Below, piece by piece: positions 30,301 to 37,675 of a stretch of 64,000 bases of DNA. Source of the stretch: Croceifilum oryzae (GTDB lineage: Bacteria; Bacillota; Bacilli; Thermoactinomycetales; Thermoactinomycetaceae). Each line of letters begins with the position of its first letter. The stretch's first letter is position 1. Where the stretch lies: contig NZ_JAUSUV010000002.1 in NCBI RefSeq assembly GCF_030814315.1, forward strand, positions 248,001 to 312,000. Direction: 5' to 3'. The translations under genes and the position numbers were made by a program. The notes beneath the pieces are model-generated. The model had not been told where the DNA came from, made no database searches, and saw only the letters and a list, made by a program, of their open reading frames with translations.

Positions 30301-33300
30301 TACCAGAGCCAGATCTGTCTACGTTTGGAAGTGAGAGTTATGTAGCGCCTACCACTGAAACGGAGATTAGACTTGTGTCGATCTGGCGGGAAGTACTCGG
30401 AATGGAACGAATCGGGATTGAAGATCATTTCTTTGATCTAGGTGGGCACTCGCTTAAGGGCATGACACTCGTATCGAAAGTGCAAAAAGAATTTGAAGTA
30501 GACTTTGGACTTCAAGAAGTGTTTCAAGCACCTATCTTGAAAGAGATGGCCCAACGGATTCAAGAAGCGTCCCAATCGATCTATGCTGCGATTCCAGTCG
30601 CTCCATCAAGAGAGTACTATCCGGTCTCTTCCGCTCAAAAACGAATGTATGTAATTCAACAAATGGATGTAGACTCGGTTAGCTATAACATGCCAATCCC
30701 TATGCGTATCAAAGGGAATCTGGATATAGATCGATTGGAAGAATCCATCTGTCAACTGATCCAGCGTCATGAATCTTTCCGTACCTCGTTTGCCATGATC
30801 GAAGGGGAGCCGAGGCAGAGAATTGCACCGGAAGTTCCTTTCTCCATCAATCGAGTGGAGTCATCTGAGCATGAAGCAATGAAAATGGTAGCAGAGTTCG
30901 TCCGTCCGTTCAACTTAAATCAAGCTCCGTTATTGCGGGCTACTGTGATGAAGTTGGCTCCTGAGGAGTCCTTGTTGTTACTAGACATGCATCATATTAT
31001 TTCGGATGGTGTATCCACAGATCTGTTCTTTAAGGAACTCATGCAACTATACCGAGGAGATGAGGTTCCTGAGCTTCGCATTCAGTACAAGGACTACGCA
31101 GTGTGGCAACAAGAGATGCAGGAATCAGAATGGATGAGAGAACAAGAGAAGCATTGGCTTAAGGTAATGGCTGGAGAGATTCCGGTACTTCATCTGCCAA
31201 CGGATTATCCAAGACCTTTGATCCGTAGCTTTGAAGGTGCCAATGTAGCGTTCCAGTTAGGTGAGGAAGCGACACATAAACTGAAACAACTTGCTCGTGA
31301 TCAAGAGACGACCTTGTATATGACACTGCTGACTATGTATACGACATTCCTTCATAAATATAGTGGCCAAGAAGATATCATCGTGGGTTCCCCGATTGCG
31401 GGCCGACCTCATGCAGACTTAGCAAACATCATGGGGATGTTTGTAAACACACTTGCGATACGAAACGATCTAAGTGGTGAGAAGACATTCTATCAGTTAT
31501 TGCAAGAAGTGAAGTCGCATACGCTAGAGGCGTTTAAGCATCAGGATTATCCATTAGAAGAACTGGTGGAGAAGCTGAATATACCGAGGGATCTGAGTCG
31601 CAATCCTCTTTTTGATACGATGTTTGCGATGCAAAACATGGATCTGGCAGAGCTTACCCTAGAGGGTCTCGTGCTTTCACCTTATGAACAGGAAGATAAG
31701 GTAGCGAAGTTCGATCTCACTCTAAGCGCGGTTGAAGAAGGAGACGAGCTCTGGTTTAACTTTGAATATGATACCCGTTTATTTAAACAGGAAACGATTG
31801 AGCGAATGGTCGATCATTTGATTCATCTCATGGATCAAGTTTGCCAACATCCAGAGCGTGAGATTGCGAGATTGACTTTGCTTACGAAACAGGAAGAAGA
31901 GACGCTCAAAAGCTTGAACGACACAGGGGTTGCGTATCCCAAAGATCAAACGATTGTAGAGCTGTTTACAAAACAGGCTGAGAAAACGCCTGAGCAAATC
32001 GCAGTGGTATACCAAGAAGAATCTCTTACGTATAAAGAGTTAGATCAACGATCTAATCAACTCGCTCATACTCTTCGTGCGAAGGGAGTAAGGCGAGAAA
32101 CGATCGTTGGATTAATGGTAGATCGTTCGGTAGAGATGATCGTTGGCGTTTTAGGAATTCTGAAAGCAGGTGGAGCCTACTTACCGATTGATCGAGAGTA
32201 TCCGCAAGCACGGATTGATTATCTGCTTGAAGATAGTGGAGTTCAGATCCTACTTACACAAAGTCATCTAACAGCAAATAGGACCACAGGAAGAAAAGTG
32301 GAAGCTCTCGCTCCTGAACAATGGGCTCAAGGGTCTAACGAACCGTTGAATTTAGATGGAAGTCCTAACGATTTGGCTTATGTGATCTATACTTCTGGTT
32401 CTACGGGCAATCCAAAGGGTGTGATGGTGGATCATCAAGCCATTATTCGCTTAGTAAAAAATACAAACTATCTGGATTTCAGTCAGAAGCATCGGATCCT
32501 GCAGACAGGTTCCATTGTATTTGATGCCTCTACTTTCGAAATCTGGGGGTCGTTGTTAAATGGAGGAGAACTATATTTAATCGATAAGGATCAGCTCCTT
32601 ACGCCTCAGGAGTTACAATCGGCGATTGAAAGATATCAGATTACGACGATGTGGCTAACTGCACCATTCTTCTGTCAGCTCGTGGAGCAAAATGAAGAGA
32701 TTTTTGCTGGATTACGACACTTGCTGGTAGGCGGAGACGCTTTATCTCCAAGCCATATCAACAAAGTGAGAGGGAAATATGCTGGGCTCAAAATCTACAA
32801 TGGATACGGTCCGACGGAAAATACGACCTTTTCGACTGTATACGAAATCAAGGAAGAGCATAGCGAAAACATCCCAATTGGAAGACCGATTACGAATTCG
32901 ACTGCTTATGTGGTGGACTCTCAGTTGCAACTTCAACCGATCGGAGTCATGGGAGAGTTGTGTGTAGGTGGGGATGGATTGGCAAGAGGTTATTTAAATA
33001 ATCCAGAGCTGACAGCAGAGAAGTTTATCGACAATCCATTTGTATCAGGAGAGAAGCTGTACCGGACAGGCGACCTCGTGAAGATGTTGGATGATGGAAA
33101 TATCGTTTTCATAGGTCGAATCGATCATCAAGTGAAAATTCGAGGCTACCGAGTTGAACCTGGTGAGATTGCACGCCAATTGGTCACACACCAAGCGATC
33201 CAAGAAGCATATGTGACGGTTTATCAAGAGGAGTCAGGTCAAGCGTCCCTTTGTGCATATGTGTCAGTAGACGAAGAAATGGAGATAGCGGAACTACGCA

Positions 33301-35093
33301 GATATGTAAAAGGATTGCTACCAGATTACATGGTTCCTTCCTACTTCGTTCAGATGGAAACATTACCTCTTACGGTAAACGGAAAAGTGGACCGGAATAT
33401 GCTACCAAAACCGGATCGATCGATACCATCTCATAGCTATGTAGCCCCTACTAATGAAATCGAAGAGAAGCTCGTCTCGATCTGGCAGGAAGTACTTGGC
33501 ATCGAGCCCATTAGCATCGATCAAAGTTTTTATGAGCTAGGTGGAGATTCGATTAAAGCGGTACAGGTGGCAGCACGATTAAATCAGCATTCGTTAAAGC
33601 TGGAAATGAAATATTTACTTCAACATCCAACGATTCAAGAGCTATCCAACTACGTAAAAGCGAAGAAAGTGGAGATCTCACAAGAGCTAGTCCAAGGAGA
33701 AGTTGGACTGGGTCCAATCCAAGAGTGGTTCTTTGAACGAGACTTTGCGGATAGACATCATTGGAACCAGACGATGATGATACGTTATGAAGGCCGCCTA
33801 GATCCAGCAATCATTCAACAAGTGTTCCAAAAAATCGTGGAGCATCATGATGCACTTCGAATGCGATATCGATTCGAGGACGGAGCCGTAACGCAGATCA
33901 ATCAAGGACTAGAGGGTGAACACTTCACCCTAGAAGTGGTCGATTTGAGGATGGAGTCAGAAGCGAATGTACATGATCAAGTAGAGCAAGAAGCGACGCG
34001 TTTAAACGGAAGTCTTGATTTAGAAAAGGGTCCGCTCGTTCGCCTCGGTCTCATTCAAACAAAAGAAGCTGATCACTTCTTAATGATCATTCATCACTTG
34101 GTTGTAGATGGGATCTCTTGGCGGATTCTCTTTGAAGATTTTGTCCAAGGATATAAGCAAGTAGAGTCAGGTCAAGAAGTAGCCTTCCAGCCGAAAACTC
34201 ACTCCTATCAGGAGTGGGCATCTGAGCTGAAGAAGTATGCGGACAGTCATCAAATCCAGAAACAAATGGATTACTGGAAGGGCATCGAACATACACCGAC
34301 TCAGCCACTGCCTAAGGATCACAGCAGTACGATGACTCGATGGGCAGATAGTGATGCCGTGTCGATTCAGCTTAGTGAAGAAGAGACCGAAAATCTATTG
34401 AAAAAAGTGCACAGGGCATACAAAACAGAAATCAATGACCTATTGCTTATCGCGTTAGGACAAGCGTTCCAAGAGTGGTCCGGAGAAAACAAGGTACTCA
34501 TTCAATTAGAGGGGCATGGCCGAGAAGAGATCTTGGATGGGATGGATATCAATCGTACAATCGGATGGTTTACTTCTGCTTATCCAGTCATTTTGGATAT
34601 GAATCATTCGGAAGATTTTCCTCTACAATTGAAGACTATCAAAGAGATGCTACGAAACATTCCGAACAAGGGAGTTGACTATGGAATCATTCGTTATATG
34701 AGCAAAGAGGAGTTCGAATGGAACCTGCTTCCAGAGATCAGCTTTAACTATCTAGGTCAGTTTGATCAGGATCGAACATCTGAAACATTTGGCTTTTCGA
34801 CCCTACCAACAGGGCAAATGTTTAGCTCCCATTCCGAAAAGCCATTCTCGATTGATGTGACAGGCAGTATTGAAAATGGAAGTCTTAGCATTCAATTCAT
34901 CTACAGCACCAAACAATACAAGAACGAGACGATTACTTCGATTGCTAACTCCTATAAGACATACTTGCTCGAAGTGATGAATCATTGTATGGAAAAGAAA
35001 GAAATCGAGGTAACGCCAAGTGATTTTACATCCTCGGAATTGTCATTGGATGAATTAGATGACGTGTTTGCCGTACTAGGGAAAGGCCGTTAA
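24393..35093 (+). CDS. Nonribosomal peptide synthetase subunit 2: C(D)-A(?)-T-C-A(Leu)-T-C-A(Val)-T-E
   Basis: A 3,566-residue three-module synthetase. C1 is of the type that follows an epimerase (YYLSPMQTGMLYH, HHILVDGW about 141). Approximate domains: A1 470-940, T1 about 996 (GGHSL), C2 HH about 1176, A2 core about 1643, T2 about 2018, C3 HH about 2199, A3 core about 2667, T3 about 3051 (GGDSI), epimerase 3090-3530. Codes: A1 DSGHSGAVDK (not assigned), A2 DAWFLGNVVK (Leu), A3 DAFWLGGTFK (Val). I start it at ATG 24393, with AGAGGTG upstream and an N-terminus (MFHKNNVEDMYYLSP) matching NRPS3, not at the longer frame, whose extra residues run through the intergenic hairpin. Plan equals SrfAB. 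A3 appears chimeric. Confidence 0.93.
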   Translation: MFHKNNVEDMYYLSPMQTGMLYHSLQDTHAYLVQTNFTLRGHVDPTIFSESFQRLMDHHGILRTVFIHKKVARPMQVVLKHREASMEWIDITHLSEEEKGVYTQQVRQRDKEKGFHLSKDPLMRMTVIQTHSDVYQLIWSYHHILVDGWCKDILMGDFFNIYESLLHRKPVELEPSLPYSQYIKWIESQDSEAALDFWRKRLQDYEQKAVVRETNHHLVDGEQKAETLEQLFTIQSDISQRLLSMAKKYQVTLNHVIQSILGVLLQRYNNVQDVVFGSVVSGRPPEIDGVEKILGLFINTVPVRIQANPEQKFSDLISKVHKMDIESKQVEYISLAEIQAHSPLKQNLFEVLYIFQNIPIQTSSEDDQKKEELGFTLHSEDHHDHDQTNYDFTFVAASDQEIKVLITYNASLYDREIIERFMQHFTSVVEQVTINPEMLTADIEMITEEEKTWLLTEGTGTQIPSSKDQTIIDLFEEQVRKCPDQVAVVFEEEELTYQELDHRATQLAHVLRAHGVGRESIVGLMVEKSLEMIVGVFGVLKAGGAYLPIDPSYPEDRIDYMLVDCDVKLLLVQQGIKAPETYRGEVLLIDEASIYDGEPMTLEPINQALDLAYIIYTSGSTGKPKGIMIEHQSVINLSLNAGTYGIKAGERVLQLASISFDSSVGDIFYTLLTGASLYIPSRETMLSGLDLIDWLKRKEITIIHFVPVSFLKQLPHGELPLLHTISTGGEVLTSDVVDVWGVNRTFLNAYGPSETTVDASIGRCNPREMKPSIGKPIVNKQIYILNEDRKLQPMGVSGEIYIGGEGIARGYWKRPDLTAERFVDNPFIPGTKMYRTGDRARWLSDGTIEFMERMDDQVKIRGYRIELGEITNCLLTHPAVKDAVVIARNDEGEVYLCAYLVPQEESVSSGMREYLGKMIPDYMVPAFYVEVDQLPTTPNGKINYRALPAPDLSTYLNESYVAPTNETERKLVSIWQEVLGLERVGTQDHFFARGGHSLKAMMLVSKIQKTFEVDFGLQQVFQSSTLKEMAKWIQGASQSVYAAIPVAQSREYYPVSSAQKRMYVMQQMDLNSSSYNIPTFMRVKGKLDVKRLEEAFCRLIERHESFRTSFVMIEGKLHQKIETEVSFSITQLESTEQEATEWVGKFIRPFNLSQAPLVRVAVIHLAPEESLLLLDMHHIISDGVSTDLLFTELMQLYRGNEVPELRLQYKDYAVWQQEMQESEWMKEQEKYWLETMAGETPVLHLPTDYPRPLTRSFEGSYVEFQLDEETTQKLKQISLNQDTTLYMTLLTLYTTLLHKYSAQEDIIVGSPIAGRPHADLENIMGMFVSTLAMRNYPSGEKTFHQLLQEVKGNTLEAFQHQDYPLEELVEKLSISRDLSRNPLFDTMFAMQNMEMADLTLDGLVLSPYEQESKIAKFDLTLSAAEEGERLLFAFEYDTHLFKEETIERMVDHFLQLIDQVCQYPDRKIGRLNLLTKWEERLATFHDTTVSYHKDQTIVKLFEAKVEKTPEQIAVVYKAESLTYKELDRRSNQLAHTLRAKGVDRETIVGLMVENSVEMIVGALGILKAGGAYLPIDQGYPQARINYMLEDSGTQILLTQRHLVENISIEREIECLTPEQWVQESDEKVKVEGSPTDLAYVIYTSGSTGTPKGVMVEHRSLVNLSCWHVREFGITKADRSAKFASFGFDASVWEIFPYLISGAAIHILPEEIRLDLHELNQYFEQNQITISFLPTQFCEQFMELNNQSLRILLTGGDKLTRYTPQRYKVINNYGPTENTVVTTSFVVSEQMGNIPIGKPIDNVRTYVLNSHQQLQPMGIVGELCVGGDSLARGYLHNPELTAEKFIDNPFVPGEKLYRTGDLVKMLNDGNIVFMGRIDHQVKIRGYRIELGEITSELLSHPSVKEAVVTTRLDSHHQAYLCAYIVSEQEWNAEELKSHLSQNLPSYMIPVAFVSMEEIPLTINGKVDQASLPEPDLSTFGSESYVAPTTETEIRLVSIWREVLGMERIGIEDHFFDLGGHSLKGMTLVSKVQKEFEVDFGLQEVFQAPILKEMAQRIQEASQSIYAAIPVAPSREYYPVSSAQKRMYVIQQMDVDSVSYNMPIPMRIKGNLDIDRLEESICQLIQRHESFRTSFAMIEGEPRQRIAPEVPFSINRVESSEHEAMKMVAEFVRPFNLNQAPLLRATVMKLAPEESLLLLDMHHIISDGVSTDLFFKELMQLYRGDEVPELRIQYKDYAVWQQEMQESEWMREQEKHWLKVMAGEIPVLHLPTDYPRPLIRSFEGANVAFQLGEEATHKLKQLARDQETTLYMTLLTMYTTFLHKYSGQEDIIVGSPIAGRPHADLANIMGMFVNTLAIRNDLSGEKTFYQLLQEVKSHTLEAFKHQDYPLEELVEKLNIPRDLSRNPLFDTMFAMQNMDLAELTLEGLVLSPYEQEDKVAKFDLTLSAVEEGDELWFNFEYDTRLFKQETIERMVDHLIHLMDQVCQHPEREIARLTLLTKQEEETLKSLNDTGVAYPKDQTIVELFTKQAEKTPEQIAVVYQEESLTYKELDQRSNQLAHTLRAKGVRRETIVGLMVDRSVEMIVGVLGILKAGGAYLPIDREYPQARIDYLLEDSGVQILLTQSHLTANRTTGRKVEALAPEQWAQGSNEPLNLDGSPNDLAYVIYTSGSTGNPKGVMVDHQAIIRLVKNTNYLDFSQKHRILQTGSIVFDASTFEIWGSLLNGGELYLIDKDQLLTPQELQSAIERYQITTMWLTAPFFCQLVEQNEEIFAGLRHLLVGGDALSPSHINKVRGKYAGLKIYNGYGPTENTTFSTVYEIKEEHSENIPIGRPITNSTAYVVDSQLQLQPIGVMGELCVGGDGLARGYLNNPELTAEKFIDNPFVSGEKLYRTGDLVKMLDDGNIVFIGRIDHQVKIRGYRVEPGEIARQLVTHQAIQEAYVTVYQEESGQASLCAYVSVDEEMEIAELRRYVKGLLPDYMVPSYFVQMETLPLTVNGKVDRNMLPKPDRSIPSHSYVAPTNEIEEKLVSIWQEVLGIEPISIDQSFYELGGDSIKAVQVAARLNQHSLKLEMKYLLQHPTIQELSNYVKAKKVEISQELVQGEVGLGPIQEWFFERDFADRHHWNQTMMIRYEGRLDPAIIQQVFQKIVEHHDALRMRYRFEDGAVTQINQGLEGEHFTLEVVDLRMESEANVHDQVEQEATRLNGSLDLEKGPLVRLGLIQTKEADHFLMIIHHLVVDGISWRILFEDFVQGYKQVESGQEVAFQPKTHSYQEWASELKKYADSHQIQKQMDYWKGIEHTPTQPLPKDHSSTMTRWADSDAVSIQLSEEETENLLKKVHRAYKTEINDLLLIALGQAFQEWSGENKVLIQLEGHGREEILDGMDINRTIGWFTSAYPVILDMNHSEDFPLQLKTIKEMLRNIPNKGVDYGIIRYMSKEEFEWNLLPEISFNYLGQFDQDRTSETFGFSTLPTGQMFSSHSEKPFSIDVTGSIENGSLSIQFIYSTKQYKNETITSIANSYKTYLLEVMNHCMEKKEIEVTPSDFTSSELSLDELDDVFAVLGKGR

Positions 35094-35106
35094 TTCGTAA
35101 CGAATG

Positions 35107-35136
35107 CTTCCGGTGAAGGAATTTCTTCATCGGAAG
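35107..35136 (+). other. Conserved hairpin at the NRPS2/NRPS3 junction
   Basis: A 13-bp stem (CTTCCGGTGAAGG with TTCTTCATCGGAAG, two G-T pairs) closes an AATT loop and is followed by TTTCT. It begins 14 bases after the NRPS2 stop. Sequence, loop and position match the hairpin at 24330-24359, and the following AGAGGTGA ribosome binding site is also shared. Confidence 0.75.
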
Positions 35137-35171
35137 TTTCTATCCATCATGAACAGAGGTGAACAAGACAT

Positions 35172-36860
35172 ATGTTCGATAAAAACAATATAGAAGATAT
35201 GTACTACCTATCTCCCATGCAGACGGGGCTACTGTACCATTTTTTATTGGATGAACGTTCTTATTTTGTGCAGATGAACCTAGCTATACATGGAAATATC
35301 AAGGCTGCTATCTTTTCAAAAAGTTTTCAAATGCTAGTGGATCGACATCATATACTGAGAACTGTTTTTATTCATGAAAAATTAGCTAGACCCCTGCAAG
35401 TGGTTTGGAAGCAACAGAAGGCTCGTGTGGAATGGATGGATATGACTCATCTATCGGAAGAAGAGAAGGAAGTACATGTTCAGCAAATAAGGAGAGAGGA
35501 TAAGGAAAAGGTCTTCCAATTATCAGAAGAGCTTCCTATGAGAATGACAGTTATCCAAACGGATTCCGATTCCTATCAACTGATTTGGAGCTTTCATCAT
35601 ATTTTAATGGATGGATGGTGCCTAGATATTTTGATAGGGGACTTCTGTGCGATTTATGAATCATTGCTATATAACAAGCCTGTGAAGTTAGAGCGTCCAT
35701 TCCCATATAGTCAGTATATCAAGTGGATTGAGAATCAAGATATGGAGGCAGCTTTTGATTACTGGAGAACCCGTTTAGAAGGGTATGAGCAAAAGGCGGT
35801 AGTCTACAAAAAACAGGATAGCCAACTGGGTGCAGTCGAGGAAAAGGCTGAGATGATGGAACAAGATTTTACGATTGATCGAGACCTGAGTGATCGATTA
35901 TCGTCCGTAGCAAAAAAGGCTGGAGTTACCCTCAATCATGTCATTCAATCGATTCTAGGTATCGTGCTACAACGATATAATCAGGTAGAGGATGTTGTAT
36001 TTGGCTCAGTCATTTCCGGAAGACCCCCGGAGATTGAAGGTGTAGAACAGATTCTGGGATTGTTTATTAACACAGTACCTGTACGGATTCAGACAGATCA
36101 AGGGCAAACGTTTACAGATTTGATTTGCAATGTTCATAAAATGGATGTTGACTCTAAACCATATGAACATGCATCCTTATCAGAGGTGCAGAATTTTACA
36201 CCTTTGAAGCAGGATTTGTTTGAAGTGATCTATAATTTTAGAAACTTCCAAAATACATCTTTAGAAACTGCGGATGTGGAACAAGAAGATGATCAGGGGA
36301 TTGGCTTTACGCTTCATCCTGAAAAGCATCATGATCAATACCATTATGACTTTTCGTTTGCTGTTTCAAGTGGTCAGGAAATCAATATTACAATTACATA
36401 TCATGATGGTTTGTATGATAAAGAAATCATTGAGCGCTTCATGCAACATTTTACGGGGATCGTGGAACAAGTAGCCAACAATCCAGGAGTCTTGATTGCA
36501 GATATTGAAATGATTCCACCCTACTTAGTCAAAATGAAAGCGCTACCAATTCCAGAGCCATTAGTACAAGCCCGCAGTTATGTGAGACCTACCAATGAAA
36601 TGGAGACAAGACTGGTTGCCATCTGGCAAGAAGTATTGGGAGTGGACCGAGTCGGAATCGAGGATAACTTCTTTGATTTAGGTGGACAATCTTTAAAAGC
36701 AATGAAGTTAGTGGCGAAGATTCAAAAAGAATTTGATATGGACTTCCCACTATCTACTTTGTTCCAAGCCCAAACAATTCAAGCTGTAGCATGGTGGATG
36801 AGTGAAGGGAATTCTGCTTTAGATGAACAGTCACGAAAGAAAGAGCTAGTGATAGTATAA
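35172..36860 (+). CDS. Nonribosomal peptide synthetase subunit 3: C(D)-T, adenylation domain missing
   Basis: A 562-residue protein in the position of SrfAC. The C domain (1-445) is of the post-epimerase type, with an intact HHILMDGW motif near residue 141. At about residue 445 the sequence passes from the usual C-A linker (ADIEMI) straight into PPYLVKMKALP, which matches the last strand of an A domain (PDYMVPSYFVQMETLP in NRPS2). A complete T domain then follows (FFDLGGQSLKAM, Ser about 507). The protein ends about 55 residues later, with no thioesterase. The excised A domain would have been about 480 residues. As built, it can accept the D-Val hexapeptide only if its T domain is charged in trans, or it is a remnant. 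Confidence 0.9.
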   Translation: MFDKNNIEDMYYLSPMQTGLLYHFLLDERSYFVQMNLAIHGNIKAAIFSKSFQMLVDRHHILRTVFIHEKLARPLQVVWKQQKARVEWMDMTHLSEEEKEVHVQQIRREDKEKVFQLSEELPMRMTVIQTDSDSYQLIWSFHHILMDGWCLDILIGDFCAIYESLLYNKPVKLERPFPYSQYIKWIENQDMEAAFDYWRTRLEGYEQKAVVYKKQDSQLGAVEEKAEMMEQDFTIDRDLSDRLSSVAKKAGVTLNHVIQSILGIVLQRYNQVEDVVFGSVISGRPPEIEGVEQILGLFINTVPVRIQTDQGQTFTDLICNVHKMDVDSKPYEHASLSEVQNFTPLKQDLFEVIYNFRNFQNTSLETADVEQEDDQGIGFTLHPEKHHDQYHYDFSFAVSSGQEINITITYHDGLYDKEIIERFMQHFTGIVEQVANNPGVLIADIEMIPPYLVKMKALPIPEPLVQARSYVRPTNEMETRLVAIWQEVLGVDRVGIEDNFFDLGGQSLKAMKLVAKIQKEFDMDFPLSTLFQAQTIQAVAWWMSEGNSALDEQSRKKELVIV

Positions 36861-36923
36861 ATGTCTTGTTTCGGGTTTTAGGCACGTTGTCAGTCAATCA
36901 ATCTTTTTTCAAGGAGAAATAGT

Positions 36924-37457
36924 ATGAAATGGTATGCGCTTTTTGTGGAAACAGGCTATGAAGAATATATCCAAAATTTCCTATATCGAAATTTTGATCC
37001 CAACAAATTAACTTCTATGGTTCCCGTGAGAAAGCTTCCAGAGAGAAAGAATGGGCGAATTAGTCATGTATACAGAAAAATGTTTCCTGGCTATGTGTTA
37101 ATTCGAACTGAGATGACTACAGAACTTTTTCACCAATTAAAGAAAGTTCCTAAAATTCATCGATTGTTGACTTCGTATTACTCCGATACTTCCGAGCAAG
37201 ATTCCTATTTCTCCTCCATTCCAGAGGAAGAAATAAACTTGATTCTTCAACTGACAGAAGATCGAAACTGTATTGATTTCTCTTCTATCTGTGTAGATGG
37301 AGTCAGTATAACTGTAAAAACAGGACCCTTAGTAGGAAAAGAGAGCATCATCAAAAAGGTAGATAAGCGAAAACGGCGTGCTAAAATCCTGATTGACTTT
37401 ATGAATACGACGCTTACGATGGATGTTGGCATAAATGTAATCTCTTCCTTATTATAA
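36924..37457 (+). CDS. loaP: NusG paralogue, LoaP-type transcription antiterminator
   Basis: A 177-residue NusG-family protein. An NGN domain (about 1-110) contains MKWYALFVETGYEEYIQ and the family's FPGYVLIRTEM segment. A KOW domain follows (about 120-177, VSITVKTGPLVGKESIIKKVDKRKRRAKI). Housekeeping NusG in Firmicutes sits in the secE-nusG-rplK cluster, so a stand-alone copy behind a biosynthetic operon fits specialised LoaP, which promotes readthrough of long antibiotic operons such as difficidin and macrolactin in Bacillus velezensis. AAGGAGAAATAGT precedes the ATG, 63 bases after NRPS3. It is probably co-transcribed with the NRPS genes, giving positive feedback (inference). Confidence 0.82.
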   Translation: MKWYALFVETGYEEYIQNFLYRNFDPNKLTSMVPVRKLPERKNGRISHVYRKMFPGYVLIRTEMTTELFHQLKKVPKIHRLLTSYYSDTSEQDSYFSSIPEEEINLILQLTEDRNCIDFSSICVDGVSITVKTGPLVGKESIIKKVDKRKRRAKILIDFMNTTLTMDVGINVISSLL

Positions 37458-37465
37458 ATATCCGT

Positions 37466-37494
37466 TTGACAGTCTCAAAAAACTGAGTCATAAT
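37466..37494 (+). promoter_or_regulatory. Sigma-A promoter of pyrFE
   Basis: TTGACA, a 17-base spacer and CATAAT, starting nine bases after the loaP stop. A perfect -35 and near-consensus -10 with ideal spacing. Transcription would start near 37500 and read straight into the PyrR leader. Confidence 0.85.
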
Positions 37495-37499
37495 AGTTG

Positions 37500-37617
37500 A
37501 GGAATAGCAGAACCTTTAAATCCAGTCCAGAGAGGCTGGCAAGGGCACGGATATATCATTAGGTGGAATATGTCCACTTGTGCTTCTTGTCTAGCTAAGA
37601 CAAGAAGCATTTTTTTA
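37500..37617 (+). promoter_or_regulatory. PyrR-dependent attenuator leader of pyrFE
   Basis: The PyrR-binding loop AGTCCAGAGAGGCT (37524-37537), closed by CC/GG, matches the known consensus ARUCCNGNGAGGYU. It is followed by a terminator with a perfect 12-bp stem (TGCTTCTTGTCT/AGACAAGAAGCA, 37581-37609) and seven T residues. By the established mechanism, UMP-bound PyrR stabilises the anti-antiterminator and allows termination, so pyrFE is repressed when pyrimidines are plentiful. Confidence 0.9.
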
Positions 37618-37675
37618 TGCCCTGAAACACCCGCACCTGCATTTCGTACCATTTTATAGGAAGGGGTTTCGATTT

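Noticed and set aside
13520-35093. CRISPR-like or tandem repeat signal from recurring blocks
   Set aside because: The repetition is explained by homologous NRPS modules about 3 kb apart; there are no short regular repeats with spacers anywhere in the window.
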